Source of the DNA: Sphingobacteriales bacterium UTBCD1
GTDB taxonomy: Bacteria > Bacteroidota > Bacteroidia > Chitinophagales > Chitinophagaceae
Assembly (NCBI GenBank): GCA_002066995.1
Contig: MWTC01000015.1
Span: 34,986 to 98,985, forward strand
Direction of reading: 5' to 3'
Length of the DNA stretch: 64,000 bases
The notes beneath the pieces were generated by a model. That model did not search any database, was not told where the DNA came from, and saw only the letters and a list, made by a program, of their open reading frames with translations. The position numbers and the translations under genes were made by a program. Positions 1 through 8,851 of the stretch are shown here, one piece after another; position 1 is the stretch's first letter, and the number at the start of each line of letters is the position of its first letter.

Positions 1-764
1 TCACTTATCAGTTGGATCTGGCAGGGCAGACAAGCTTCCCGGGTGACAATGGAATGATTGATCAGATCATGATCACCCAACCGCTGTTTCCAACTTATCT
101 GAATGGTTCCACTCAGATAGAACCTGCCAATACATACATTTCACCTTACAATAAAGTAGTAGCCTCTGATCATCTGCCTGTTTATTCAAGATTCGATATT
201 CAGCAGGTATTGCCGGTAACACTTGTAAACTTCTCCGGCAAGGCGGTGGAAAATTCTGTTCTGCTCACCTGGACAACTGCAGCTGAATTCAATAATGACC
301 GCTTCCTCGTTCAGCGCTCCACGGACGGAATAAACTTTATCACTATCGGAATTGTGAAAGGCGCCGGTACAGCCAGCGGCCTGCATAGTTATCAGTACAC
401 AGATAACAATCCTGTTTCAGGAGCTAATTATTACCGGTTGATACAGGAAGATATAGACGGCCGGCCAACAGTATCCGGAACGATCAGGATAAACTTCTCG
501 GCCAATGAAATGGCCAGCCTGCGGGTGTATCCTAACCCGGTAAGCAGAAACGGACAGGTAACCCTTGCTCTTGCAAATGCTGCAGGAGTTTACAATGTAA
601 CTGTTTTCAGCGTTACAGGAAATGTTGTGTTGAAAGCTCAGGGTTCATTAGAAAGTATCAACAGGTCTGTCAATGATCAATTGGGTAAATTAAATTCAGG
701 TATTTACATGCTTCAATTAAGCAATGGAATGAAGAGCTACCAGTCGAAGCTGATTAAATATTGA
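1..764 (+). CDS. Endonuclease/exonuclease/phosphatase-like secreted protein with T9SS sorting domain (3' part)
   Basis: The reading frame is open from the left edge, so the start lies outside the window; the TTG at 12 is internal. About the first 60 visible residues look like the end of an endonuclease/exonuclease/phosphatase fold: GMIDQIMIT followed by the terminal ASDHLPVYSRF, where the SDH motif carries the catalytic His. A fibronectin-like segment typical of Bacteroidota secreted proteins follows (TWTTAAEFNNDRF, then YRLIQEDIDG). The last 80 residues are a type A T9SS sorting domain (YPNP near its start, then LNSGIYMLQLSNG and a basic end). The protein is therefore probably exported to the surface by T9SS as an extracellular nuclease or phosphodiesterase. 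The substrate cannot be judged from the visible part. A strong terminator follows 20 bp downstream. Confidence 0.8.
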   Translation, partial: TYQLDLAGQTSFPGDNGMIDQIMITQPLFPTYLNGSTQIEPANTYISPYNKVVASDHLPVYSRFDIQQVLPVTLVNFSGKAVENSVLLTWTTAAEFNNDRFLVQRSTDGINFITIGIVKGAGTASGLHSYQYTDNNPVSGANYYRLIQEDIDGRPTVSGTIRINFSANEMASLRVYPNPVSRNGQVTLALANAAGVYNVTVFSVTGNVVLKAQGSLESINRSVNDQLGKLNSGIYMLQLSNGMKSYQSKLIKY

Positions 765-783
765 TAGCATTGCGGCTGATTGA

Positions 784-820
784 AAACAGGCTGCCGGAAC
801 ATTGAAACGGCAGCCTGTTT
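784..820 (+). terminator. Strong hairpin terminator
   Basis: A perfect 13-bp stem (AAACAGGCTGCCG at 784-796 and its complement at 808-820) with an 11-nt loop is followed by GTTTT. It lies 20 bp after the stop codon of the secreted nuclease-like gene and should end that transcript. Confidence 0.85.
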
Positions 821-1117
821 GTTTTCAGCACATCCTGCTGCCATTCTTTTTTATTTTCCGGAGGAGTTGTTGGTTAAAACATCTTTGGCTTTGATCCCTT
901 TTATCAGCAACTGAAGTAATGATAGATTTTGCTTTGGTTGTTTCTGTATCTGCATCTGACATGTTATGGAAGTTTTTGCAGAACGGAAGATACTGCTAAG
1001 AGCATTTGCATTTGGATAAGCGGATCATATTACTATAAGCAATTAAATAAATTTTCGAAAGTGCGAGTTTAGAAGAGCATAGGATTTGAACACATAGATA
1101 AGTTCTAAAGCGGAATG
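821..1117. other. Intergenic stretch without recognisable gene
   Basis: Together with the terminator this makes a 353-bp gap between two genes that point toward each other. No ORF, tRNA or clear promoter was seen. The sequence is AT-rich and carries only short stop-broken frames. Confidence 0.5.
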
Positions 1118-1867
1118 CTATCCTTCAATATGAATGCAGAAAGCGATCATTCGTGACTGAATGCGGTCCAGTACGCTGGAGTAGATCAGGTTCGGGTCCC
1201 GGCTGTGAATATTTTTTAGGCCATTACTGATCTTTATTTCGGGTGAGAGAATGAAACTCGGGAAGAAGAAATTAAAGCCGAGGCCTAATTCAAATCCGTA
1301 ATCATATTTACCGATTTTTACCAGGTCTTCCGATTTTTTTGCACGGGCATTGCTGGCAAGATCAATATCACCCTTGATACCGGTGAACACATATACCCGG
1401 AAATTATCAATGCGATCAGACTGCAATTTTACCTGCAAGGGGAATGAAACGATAACTGATTCGATTTTTTTAGTTGTGCTGGTCTCGCCTTCAAAATTCG
1501 GGAATTTCAGTTTATACAAAAGATCCCGCTCCATGAAAATAAGTTGTGGATTGAAGCGTAATTGGAAACGGTCCGTCACTCGTGCAGTTGCGGACAAACC
1601 GAGTGAGAAGCCGGATGAATTAACCGGTTCTGCTGTATATACGCTGTCATCCTGTAAAAAACGGGAATTCAAATCAACCTGGAAACGGGAAAGGTTGGCG
1701 CCTAAACTGATACCGAAATAAAAAGGTTTATTGTCATGATCCCAGAGATTCAGGTCAGTGATATTTTTTCTTTGTGCTGTTGATGTGTGGGAAAGAAAGA
1801 GTATCCCGAAAAGTAAAAACGTTCCGCTTTTAATTACAATGTTTTTCGTCCTGTGTAGATGCAACAT
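1118..1867 (-). CDS. porT: PorT-family outer-membrane beta-barrel protein (T9SS component)
   Basis: A 249-residue protein with an N-terminal signal segment (hydrophobic residues about 12-30, ending STAQ) and an outer-membrane beta-barrel pattern: FYFGISLGANLSRFQVDL, GFSLGLSATARVTDRFQLRF, then alternating strands to the C-terminus. Length and pattern fit PorT/SprT, a protein required for type IX secretion. Its start overlaps the 3' end of ubiE by 34 bp, so the two are probably cotranscribed and translationally coupled. A porT next to ubiE is, to my knowledge, common in Bacteroidota. Two proteins in this window carry T9SS sorting domains, so a working T9SS is expected. A generic porin-family barrel is the alternative. 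Confidence 0.75.
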   Translation of the reverse strand: MLHLHRTKNIVIKSGTFLLFGILFLSHTSTAQRKNITDLNLWDHDNKPFYFGISLGANLSRFQVDLNSRFLQDDSVYTAEPVNSSGFSLGLSATARVTDRFQLRFNPQLIFMERDLLYKLKFPNFEGETSTTKKIESVIVSFPLQVKLQSDRIDNFRVYVFTGIKGDIDLASNARAKKSEDLVKIGKYDYGFELGLGFNFFFPSFILSPEIKISNGLKNIHSRDPNLIYSSVLDRIQSRMIAFCIHIEG

Positions 1868-2583
1868 ATTCCTAAGCTTAGGGATTTGAAACCGGTATCT
1901 GTAAATCCCGCTTTATTTAAAAGGTCAACGAAATGGAGACGGTCAGGAAATGAATTTGCCGATTCGAACAAGTATTGGTAGGCTTCTTTATTTTGCCGGA
2001 ACCACCTGGCCATACCCGGGGCTACCATACTCATGTACCAGTTATAAATTTTTCTTACAGCTTTACTTTTTGGCTTTGAAAATTCAAGAATGACCAGTCT
2101 GCCGCCCGGTTTCAGAACCCGGAACATTTCCGAAAGACCTTTTTCCAGGTTTTCAAAGTTCCGGACGCCGAAAGCCGCTATCACCGCATCAAACGAATTT
2201 TCGGGAAAATTTATTGCCTCTGAATCACTGATTTGCAATTCAATTATGTTTTCAAGCCCTTCTTTTTCAACTTTTTTCTTACCTATTTCCAACATTTGGG
2301 CAGAAATATCAATTCCTACTATCTTTTCAGGTTTTAAAATGTGGCAGGTGAGCAGTGCCATATCCGCTGTGCCGGTGGCTACGTCCAGGATAATTTTTGG
2401 ATCGTCCATTATAAGCCTTTTAATCGCCTTCTTTCTCCAGGTTTTGTCAATGCCCGCTGACAGGAAATGATTCATAAAATCATACCTGCCGGCGATGCGG
2501 TCAAACATATCCGATACCTGTTTCTTTTTAGCCAGGTTCGACGTTTTGAAAGGTACAATATGATCGTGAGGCAGTGGATCCAT
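1834..2583 (-). CDS. ubiE: Demethylmenaquinone methyltransferase
   Basis: A 249-residue class I SAM-dependent methyltransferase that makes the last step of menaquinone synthesis (C-methylation of demethylmenaquinone), the only respiratory quinone of most Bacteroidota. UbiE signature 1 is present around residues 27-50 (MFDRIAGRYDFMNHFLSAG followed by W49), the SAM-binding loop LDVATGTAD is at 66-74, and signature 2 is RVLKPGGRLVILEFS. It is the first gene of a pair with porT, which overlaps its end. A promoter matching both Bacteroidota elements lies just upstream. Confidence 0.95.
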   Translation of the reverse strand: MDPLPHDHIVPFKTSNLAKKKQVSDMFDRIAGRYDFMNHFLSAGIDKTWRKKAIKRLIMDDPKIILDVATGTADMALLTCHILKPEKIVGIDISAQMLEIGKKKVEKEGLENIIELQISDSEAINFPENSFDAVIAAFGVRNFENLEKGLSEMFRVLKPGGRLVILEFSKPKSKAVRKIYNWYMSMVAPGMARWFRQNKEAYQYLFESANSFPDRLHFVDLLNKAGFTDTGFKSLSLGICCIYTGRKTL

Positions 2584-2593
2584 TTTGGAAAAG

Positions 2594-2628
2594 CAAAGAT
2601 ACGGATGCCTTGCCGGACAGGTAGCAAA
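2594..2628 (-). promoter_or_regulatory. Putative ubiE promoter (Bacteroidota type)
   Basis: Read on the minus strand: TTTG (2628-2625), 23 nt, then TATCTTTG (2601-2594), an exact match to TAnnTTTG. The ATG of ubiE begins 11 nt downstream. Sequence match only. Confidence 0.6.
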
Positions 2629-2758
2629 CTGTAATCACTCAATTGTATTTTAATATTAAGAAGTAATAAAAAGAATGAAAAAAAGTAATCTTCATAGCCT
2701 TATAGCTTTTTTGATTATATTCTGATTGGTTCAAAATGATGACTGATCAGGATTCTGC

Positions 2759-2787
2759 TTTGTTTATTATCGTTAACCGTATCTTTA
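2759..2787 (+). promoter_or_regulatory. Possible engB promoter
   Basis: TTTG at 2759-2762, 17 nt, then TATCTTTA at 2780-2787 (7 of 8 positions of TAnnTTTG). The start codon follows only 4 nt later, so if this promoter is real the mRNA would be nearly leaderless. Confidence 0.3.
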
Positions 2788-2791
2788 TTTT

Positions 2792-3436
2792 ATGGAAATA
2801 AGATCTGCGGCTTACATGATCAGCAATGTTGATTATAAAAACTGTCCCAAAGCTGATCGGCCGGAATATGCTTTCATTGGCCGGAGTAATGTAGGCAAAT
2901 CCTCCCTGATCAATATGCTTTGTAATTCCAGGCACCTGGCTAAGATATCTTCCACTCCTGGAAAAACACAACTGATCAATCATTTTGAGATCATTTCCTC
3001 TGAGAAAAATGACAGGCACAAAGAGCTCAAATGGTATCTTGTTGATCTTCCCGGATATGGTTATGCATCTGTTTCGCAGAAAGAAAGGAAACAATGGTCG
3101 TCCATGATCGAAGCATATATACGAAAACGGAAAAATCTTGTTTGCCTGTTTGTGCTGGTGGACAGCCGGCACGAACCTCAGCCCATAGATATCGGGTTCA
3201 TCAACAAATTGGGGGAGTGGAAAATATTTTTTGTTGTGGTGTTTACAAAGACGGATAAAAACAAACCGGGAGTCCCTGAGAAAAACATAGCATCGTTTCT
3301 TCAGGCTTTGGCAACAACATGGGAAGATCCTCCTCCGTTTTTTATTACTTCTTCTGAAAAAAGGGCAGGCAGGAAAGAATTGCTGGATCTGATCGGTGAA
3401 CTGAACCGGAAATTTTTTCAACATACATTAAAATAG
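2792..3436 (+). CDS. engB: Ribosome biogenesis GTP-binding protein EngB (YihA/YsxC)
   Basis: A 214-residue single-domain TRAFAC GTPase needed for late assembly of the large ribosomal subunit. All G motifs are visible: G1 GRSNVGKS (30-37), G2 STPGKT (54-59), G3 DLPGYG (85-90), G4 TKTD (152-155) and G5 around ITSSEK (185-190). Length fits the family. It is transcribed divergently from ubiE and appears monocistronic; the next gene on the same strand is an unrelated small ORF. An antisense frame of similar length is a shadow of this gene. Confidence 0.96.
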   Translation: MEIRSAAYMISNVDYKNCPKADRPEYAFIGRSNVGKSSLINMLCNSRHLAKISSTPGKTQLINHFEIISSEKNDRHKELKWYLVDLPGYGYASVSQKERKQWSSMIEAYIRKRKNLVCLFVLVDSRHEPQPIDIGFINKLGEWKIFFVVVFTKTDKNKPGVPEKNIASFLQALATTWEDPPPFFITSSEKRAGRKELLDLIGELNRKFFQHTLK

Positions 3437-3500
3437 CCGGGCCAGTTCTTTTTTTCATTTAAAATTATTGAATTAAATTGCGCCCATTATCAGGCCACCA

Positions 3501-3698
3501 ATGAGAAAATATTTATCTGACAGGAATCTGGTTATCATTTTATTCGTATTGGTACTTATCACATTTTCTTTTGCTCATGAGGACAGCAAAGCACTTCAGG
3601 AATTTTCTACAAAAGGAAGTGTATCGGCAGACAATGGTCTGAATGTGCCTGTAAAAATCGTAAGGTTATCTCCGGCAATTGATCCAGGAAAAAAGTAA
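3501..3698 (+). CDS. Small hypothetical exported or membrane protein
   Basis: A 65-residue ORF. Residues about 8-25 form a single hydrophobic segment (NLVIILFVLVLITFSFA) directly followed by HEDSK, which could be a signal peptide or an N-terminal anchor. The mature part is short and polar, ending in PAIDPGKK. I recognise no family. It lies 64 bp after engB on the same strand. Its plausible start context and signal-like N-terminus are the only support. Confidence 0.4.
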   Translation: MRKYLSDRNLVIILFVLVLITFSFAHEDSKALQEFSTKGSVSADNGLNVPVKIVRLSPAIDPGKK

Positions 3699-3935
3699 CG
3701 GGTTTGTTTTGCATTGAAGAGCTGTATTGTCTTTTCAACTTTTAAGTCATTTTTGTTCTGATCTGTTTGGCCGTTTTTTTGGCAAAGAGAAACCCATGAT
3801 ATATATAAATGAGCGGGAAAGTTTTTCAGGAAATAGGAATGGTAAAAAATGATAAAGTGAAAGATTTTCACTCCGGCCATCTTGTATGAATTTTTCCTGA
3901 TGGCAGGATTGCCGGTTTTAAATTACGGCCAAAGT

Positions 3936-4409
3936 TTAATTTACGAACTTATCGGCACAACAACTGCTGGCAAAGGCTTCGGGTTTTGCTTTGAAAGCAA
4001 AGCCCATTCCGAGGATATACCCCATTGCTTCTTTTAGTGCATTATTGCTCTTAAAATGCGGATTGGTATTGATGTCAGCATGAACTTCCATGTCCACATC
4101 ATACCTGGTAAACAGGTGGCAGAGATCGTAAGCGATTTCAATACTTTTTGCCACTTCCATCAGCATCCTTTCTTTGATGGTGAACTGTTGCCGGGTTTTT
4201 TCATTATGAATGAACATAAAACCTCCGCGTCCTTCCCTCAGAAAAACGATAACAGTGGCAAATTCAGTTTCCTGTCCTTTTACCTGTGAATCGGTGCCGA
4301 TGCACACTTTGAGGCGATAGCCCATTTCTGTTTCCCTCCTGATGGCATGCTCCACTTCCTGGATTAAGGGGATTTCAATCGGGTCGCCATTAAATTTTCG
4401 CCAGTGCAT
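3936..4409 (-). CDS. YkuK-like ribonuclease H-like protein
   Basis: A 157-residue protein resembling the YkuK (formerly DUF458) family, which has a predicted RNase H-like fold. The family-typical IGTDSQVKG is at residues 37-45, with D40 a likely metal ligand. A central strand region (ATVIVFLREGRGGFMF) and HADINTNP with a further acidic residue follow. No signal peptide, so cytoplasmic. The substrate is unknown in the family; the fold suggests nucleic acid. It is a single gene, preceded by the terminator of the metalloprotease gene. The last residues (ASSCCADKF) contain a cysteine pair and look like a short tail. Confidence 0.75.
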   Translation of the reverse strand: MHWRKFNGDPIEIPLIQEVEHAIRRETEMGYRLKVCIGTDSQVKGQETEFATVIVFLREGRGGFMFIHNEKTRQQFTIKERMLMEVAKSIEIAYDLCHLFTRYDVDMEVHADINTNPHFKSNNALKEAMGYILGMGFAFKAKPEAFASSCCADKFVN

Positions 4410-4418
4410 ATATTAAAA

Positions 4419-4447
4419 AAGGTTTTTCGAAATTATCGAAAAACCTT
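4419..4447 (-). terminator. Terminator after the metalloprotease gene
   Basis: A 12-bp perfect stem (4419-4430 with 4436-4447, AAGGTTTTTCGA and complement), 5-nt loop. On the minus strand it is followed by a run of T. It lies between the end of the protease gene and the start of the YkuK-like gene. Confidence 0.8.
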
Positions 4448-4499
4448 CTATCTGCAAAAGGGTGCGGATTAAACTTCTGTTATTGCAACAGAGAAAAGC

Positions 4500-6098
4500 C
4501 TATTGAATCATCAGTTTATCGGTCCATTGGTGAACCTCATCAGCAAAACGGATCATGTACATTCCGCTTCTGAGGTTGTGCGAATTGATGGTATTGGTGC
4601 CATTGGTAAGCGATCCTTTGCCGGTCGTTTTTCCGTTGAGATCAAAAATCATGTAGGAAAAGTTTCCCGGGCTGTTTACGGTGATGATGTTCGTGGTAAT
4701 AAGATTGCTTGCCAGCTTTGGCCTTTGTGTTATTGAATTTTGTTTGAGCGACACTATGTTGGAATAGTATTGGCGGCCATTATCGAAAGTTACATTCAGC
4801 CTGTATTGGATAATTCCGTCTGAAGTTGGAGTGTAACTGTAATTTCTTGCTTCATTATCAGGATGTGCCAGTTTCGAAAAATGAGTTCCATCAGTGGATA
4901 TCTCCAGTATTTGAGAAACAACATTTTCATCAGCATCTATAAGCCAGTTGAACTCATGCCTGTCTTTATTGATAAAGCCTTTCAGTTCGAGTGCTCTTAA
5001 AGGCAAGGTGGCATTGGCCGTGAATCCACCCTTTAAAGAATAGGAACCAAGACTGGCATAGTTCGGTGCATAGGCATTTCCTTTTCCTTCAACTTTTAAA
5101 TAATAGGTTCCTGCACTTAATGTAGTATCAATGGCGGAGCTGAGCAGCAATGCCGGGTTGTAAACATTAATTTGTTTTTGGGAAAAATCATACAATGTAA
5201 CCTGCAGATCAAGGTTGGAGCCTGCATCGCCGGTTCCTACATTGTACGGAACGGCATCCAGGGTAAATCTGCCAAGTGAAGGAATAGCAAACTTGAACAT
5301 ATCCTGGTCGGTATTCTGCTCTATGACACCATTTATATTAAATTGGTTGCCTGAAAAAGCTGCTGAAAAGGAGCCTGTAAAACTGCTGCTGTAATCGTCA
5401 GTCCTGTATGAGAAACCGTTATTGGAAGTAATGATATCGAGATCACTTTGATAATTGCTGCAGCCAAATGAATTTGGACCGTTGTTCCAGAGAGTGAAAT
5501 TCCTGGAATACCCTACACCCATAATCGGCGCCCATCCTATTTCTCCGGTGCCCTGCCCCGGATTGTAATCAGATGTTTTGATGCAGTTGGTATCATATAA
5601 AGATTGGTGAAAAAGACCTAAAGAATGTCCTGCTTCATGAGCTGTTGCTTCTGCAATATTTTTGGAGTTATAATTTAATAGTGCAGTAAAAACAAAAGCA
5701 GGAGTATTGTCACCCCATGTGAATGAACCGACGAAAGAAACACCGCCGGCAGATCCGTACCATGAAGAAGAGACAGTGAGAATCACCCTGACTCTCTTAT
5801 TGGCAGGTGCAGCCCAATATACTGTTGAATCGGTTGTGATATTAACATTGAAAGGACGATAATCTTCGGCTACCCGGTTGAAGACTTCAGTGATCTGCGT
5901 ATTGTTTAACCCTGATGCACCACAATAAATAGGACCGCTGCTATTCCAGCTTGTATTCTCAACAGTATGTCCGTCGAAGTCAAGAAAGATTACTGCGGAA
6001 GCAGACGGATAACTGTTGTAAATCGGAACCTGCGATTTTGCGATCATGGCGCCACATAGCGAGAACGCTATCATTGTGGAACGGATCAGTTTTTTCAT
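4500..6098 (-). CDS. Secreted metzincin-type zinc metalloprotease with T9SS sorting domain
   Basis: A 532-residue protein. Residues 1-22 are a signal peptide. The extended zinc-binding motif HEAGHSLGLFH is at 154-164 and a Met-turn IMGVGY at 192-197, the hallmarks of metzincins. Residues about 235-355 resemble a pre-peptidase C-terminal (PPC) beta domain (DQDMFKFAIPSLGRFTL, then AGTYYLKVEG). A fibronectin-like segment follows (RALELKGFINKDRHEFNW), and the last 75 residues form a type A T9SS sorting domain (LRSGMYMIRF, ending TDKLMIQ). It should be exported by T9SS and act outside the cell on protein. A small secreted protein is encoded 80 bp upstream on the same strand and may be cotranscribed. 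A hairpin terminator follows the gene. Confidence 0.9.
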   Translation of the reverse strand: MKKLIRSTMIAFSLCGAMIAKSQVPIYNSYPSASAVIFLDFDGHTVENTSWNSSGPIYCGASGLNNTQITEVFNRVAEDYRPFNVNITTDSTVYWAAPANKRVRVILTVSSSWYGSAGGVSFVGSFTWGDNTPAFVFTALLNYNSKNIAEATAHEAGHSLGLFHQSLYDTNCIKTSDYNPGQGTGEIGWAPIMGVGYSRNFTLWNNGPNSFGCSNYQSDLDIITSNNGFSYRTDDYSSSFTGSFSAAFSGNQFNINGVIEQNTDQDMFKFAIPSLGRFTLDAVPYNVGTGDAGSNLDLQVTLYDFSQKQINVYNPALLLSSAIDTTLSAGTYYLKVEGKGNAYAPNYASLGSYSLKGGFTANATLPLRALELKGFINKDRHEFNWLIDADENVVSQILEISTDGTHFSKLAHPDNEARNYSYTPTSDGIIQYRLNVTFDNGRQYYSNIVSLKQNSITQRPKLASNLITTNIITVNSPGNFSYMIFDLNGKTTGKGSLTNGTNTINSHNLRSGMYMIRFADEVHQWTDKLMIQ

Positions 6099-6178
6099 AA
6101 CAAGGCGGATTTTAAAAAGTTTTTCAATAGGCTATAGGGTACAGGATTAAAAACGGGCTCTCCGGCGATAATTAATAA

Positions 6179-6691
6179 TTACTCATTCACCAGCGCATAA
6201 TAATCTTTCTTGATCAGCATTATTTTTCCATTTATGTTTTTCAAATCGAACAGGTCACCGCTCTTAAAGTTGATGATCCTCCCGGTGTACCGGATAGATC
6301 CGTCCGGATCAGTAATTTTTGAAATTGTGAAATTTGAACCCGCATAATCACTTAACTTCAGGATCATGCTGCTTAAACTGCCGGAGCCTGCTGACTTTGC
6401 TTGTGCATTCAATGGTGTGTTGTCGCTTTTTGAAACAACCTCACCCCGCAATTGAAATTCTGAAGCTGTATTTCGGTTAGAAAATTTTGGCGCTGCTTTT
6501 TGACCTTTTGATAAATTGAACAAACCGGCAAGGGTGCCCTCATCTACCGAAATACTATCAGGTAAATTCTGAAAAGCCTTTGGTCTGTTGTAGTCCGGTT
6601 CATTCAGCGGAATTTTTTGTGCTTGACCGAAGGCTGAAAATGAAAACGCCAGAATACAGGAACTAAGCAGGGCAGTGATTGAGTTTTTCAT
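6179..6691 (-). CDS. Secreted hypothetical protein upstream of the metalloprotease
   Basis: A 170-residue protein with a clear signal peptide (MKNSITALLSSCILAFSFSA, cleavage near FGQA). The remainder has no catalytic motif I recognise. It contains a polar linker (RNTASEFQLRGEVVSKSDN) and a C-terminal beta-rich part (GSIRYTGRIINFKSGDLFDL, ending YYALVNE). It lies 80 bp upstream of the metzincin gene on the same strand with no terminator between. Inference: it may be a propeptide-like chaperone, an inhibitor or a substrate of that protease, but nothing in the sequence proves this. Confidence 0.6.
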   Translation of the reverse strand: MKNSITALLSSCILAFSFSAFGQAQKIPLNEPDYNRPKAFQNLPDSISVDEGTLAGLFNLSKGQKAAPKFSNRNTASEFQLRGEVVSKSDNTPLNAQAKSAGSGSLSSMILKLSDYAGSNFTISKITDPDGSIRYTGRIINFKSGDLFDLKNINGKIMLIKKDYYALVNE

Positions 6692-6899
6692 AAACAGATT
6701 TCATTTTAAATAGGGTTACGTAGCAGCTGATTTTATCTTCTGCAGTTTTCAGTGAGGGGTCGAAATACAAGATTTGTGAAATTTTTCAGTAAATGCAAAC
6801 GGTGAAGAATAAATTCAAGGAAATCAGGGAGTAATACTTTGGGGTGATAGTAAACTAAATATTAAGCCGTTCGTATAACTCCGAATAATTAAGAGTAAA

Positions 6900-7268
6900 T
6901 CAATATTGGTTGGTGCTTAGCATTACTAAAGTGCAGGCATTTACCGGGTCAATGCCTTCCTTTTTTGCGAGATCATATAGCTCCGGGTTCTCGGCTCCGG
7001 GATTGAAAATAATTCTCCTTGGTTTCAGCGAAAGGATGTAATCATAATATTGCCCCTGGTGTGAAGGGTTAAGATAAAGAGTTACTGTATCAATATCTGA
7101 AATGGATATTTTGCTGTCGGAAACCGGTACATCGGAAACCAATGTTTTTGATCTGCCGATTGCAACAACCGGGTGGTCTTTTTCACGAAGACGGTGAATT
7201 GCGATATTGCTGTATCGTGATGGGTTGTCTGAAGCTCCCAGGACAAGTGTTTTCTTTTTTTCCGGCAT
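6900..7268 (-). CDS. CoA-binding domain protein
   Basis: A 122-residue protein made only of a Rossmann-type CoA-binding domain (CoA_binding_2). The N-terminal VLGASDNPSRYSNIA is the nucleotide-binding loop. The C-terminal part (RIIFNPGAENPELYDLAKKE, then ACTLVML) is typical of the stand-alone YccU-like form. It is cytoplasmic with unknown physiological role; these proteins resemble the CoA-binding part of acyl-CoA synthetases without the catalytic domains. It stands alone between the secreted protein gene and the DUF5723 gene. Confidence 0.85.
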   Translation of the reverse strand: MPEKKKTLVLGASDNPSRYSNIAIHRLREKDHPVVAIGRSKTLVSDVPVSDSKISISDIDTVTLYLNPSHQGQYYDYILSLKPRRIIFNPGAENPELYDLAKKEGIDPVNACTLVMLSTNQY

Positions 7269-7384
7269 AGTGTAAAGCTACCGAAGAAATTCCTTTAAAG
7301 ATAAAAGGGCTATCCTCTTTAATAATGTTGTAAAAGAAAACTTAAAGATTTTTATTTACTTCCGGAATGCAGGCAATGGTATGA

Positions 7385-8851
7385 TTAAAGTTGGGGGCAA
7401 TTTAATTTTTTCCTTTCCCTGCGGTTCAACTTCAGATTTTCGTCTCTTGAACTTTTGTCATTTGAGGCACCGGGCCGGATGGTAACGGCGAGGTAAAAGC
7501 CTCCATTCTGAGAAGAGTTTTTTGAAAAGATATTTACTAAGTTGTGGACACCGAATAATAAAGGTCCTGCCTTGAATGCTCCGCCGATCCAGAATCGCTG
7601 AGCCTGGTTAAATTGTACGGGAAGATATAACCCAAATGTTCTGTTTTCCCATCTTGGGGTGATGGCAATCAGGTTCATTTGTTTCAGGTATAATTTATTT
7701 GAAACTGAAGATGGAGAAACCGGAATTGTAAGTTCGCCGTTCAGGAAGAAATTACCTGTGAGGTGCTGATCAACATTTATAATGAGGCGGGTAGGTTGTG
7801 TTACGAAAAAATCTCCTCCGAGAGGGGTCAGTGAATTGGCTGTTATTGCCATGCTGTCATTGAATTGACTCAGGGAGCGGATATCGGCGAACCTGTTTTG
7901 CAACAAAGAGTCGGTAATATTATTTTTTCCTGCTACTGCAAGGCGGCTGTAATCTCCATGCCGGAAATGAATGCGGCCGATATCCATGAGCGAGACGCCT
8001 ATTTTAGTATTGTATTCATAATCGTTATCAGATCCGGAAAGCATGATGTATTCAATGCCGGCATCAGCGCTCAGGCTTGAAAAAGTCCTTCGCATAAAAT
8101 TTCTGACATTGCTGCTGAAATTTGAATTCCTGTTAATGTCATCGAGGTTGGACGAGTATCCATATTGGAGCGTACCTTCTGTCAGCAGGTACCCGATTCC
8201 GTTATTCGCGGAGTTTGGCAGGTAATTTATTCCTTGCCCGTTTGCGTAAGCGCCTGCCAGTCCCCGGTCAACTTTCAAAGAAACACCTGCATTGAGTATA
8301 TTGTTGCCATCGTCTTTGATGGTTTGCGCATAGGTTCCGTAAACTTCAACCCATGAAGCGCTGACCATTTTTCCCGACAGGGGAGTGTTATTAAAATTTG
8401 CATTTGCAAAATCAGGCAGTGTTTTGATACTGTCATTCCAGGCATATCTGCTTGTTTGCAAAAATTCATAGCCCCGGATATTCATCCCAAATGCAATAGC
8501 CGATTTGGGTGTTATTGCAAGACGGGCATTGAGCAACCGGATATTCTGATCAGCAAATGCCAGCCTCTTTTTAGTGCCATCCAGGATTTCAATTTTTGCG
8601 TTCCGGGTGCCACCGAACAATGAACGGTTTCTGATTTTTAAAGCATTGGTTGCTTCTTTTGATTGTATGGCAAATAAGGTAATATCCCAATTGTATGGTA
8701 CATATTCGATTGAAGCCGGATTATTGGCAGGTCCCAGGCTGCCGGCATAGGATGAGCCATGTATTGCCTGGTAATTTTGTGACCGGGCTGAAGCAGAAAA
8801 AGAAAAAAAAATTAAGAATAATAAATTGTTCCTGAACGCTCTCATAGACAA
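7385..8851 (-). CDS. DUF5723-like outer-membrane barrel protein
   Basis: A 488-residue protein with a signal peptide (hydrophobic about 8-22, ending SARSQ). The mature part begins with GPANNPASIEYVPYNWDITL, the layout I associate with DUF5723 outer-membrane proteins of Bacteroidota. Amphipathic strands and aromatic-rich turns continue to the end (FGVHNLVNIFSKNSSQNGG, then FYLAVTIRPG). A short basic tail follows. Function is unknown; it is probably an outer-membrane structural or transport barrel. It is a single-gene unit on the minus strand with no clear promoter match seen. Confidence 0.7.
   Translation of the reverse strand: MSMRAFRNNLLFLIFFSFSASARSQNYQAIHGSSYAGSLGPANNPASIEYVPYNWDITLFAIQSKEATNALKIRNRSLFGGTRNAKIEILDGTKKRLAFADQNIRLLNARLAITPKSAIAFGMNIRGYEFLQTSRYAWNDSIKTLPDFANANFNNTPLSGKMVSASWVEVYGTYAQTIKDDGNNILNAGVSLKVDRGLAGAYANGQGINYLPNSANNGIGYLLTEGTLQYGYSSNLDDINRNSNFSSNVRNFMRRTFSSLSADAGIEYIMLSGSDNDYEYNTKIGVSLMDIGRIHFRHGDYSRLAVAGKNNITDSLLQNRFADIRSLSQFNDSMAITANSLTPLGGDFFVTQPTRLIINVDQHLTGNFFLNGELTIPVSPSSVSNKLYLKQMNLIAITPRWENRTFGLYLPVQFNQAQRFWIGGAFKAGPLLFGVHNLVNIFSKNSSQNGGFYLAVTIRPGASNDKSSRDENLKLNRRERKKLNCPQL

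Noticed and set aside
2747..3424. 225-residue frame opposite engB
   Set aside because: Shadow of the engB gene; its translation is low-complexity and engB has all GTPase motifs.
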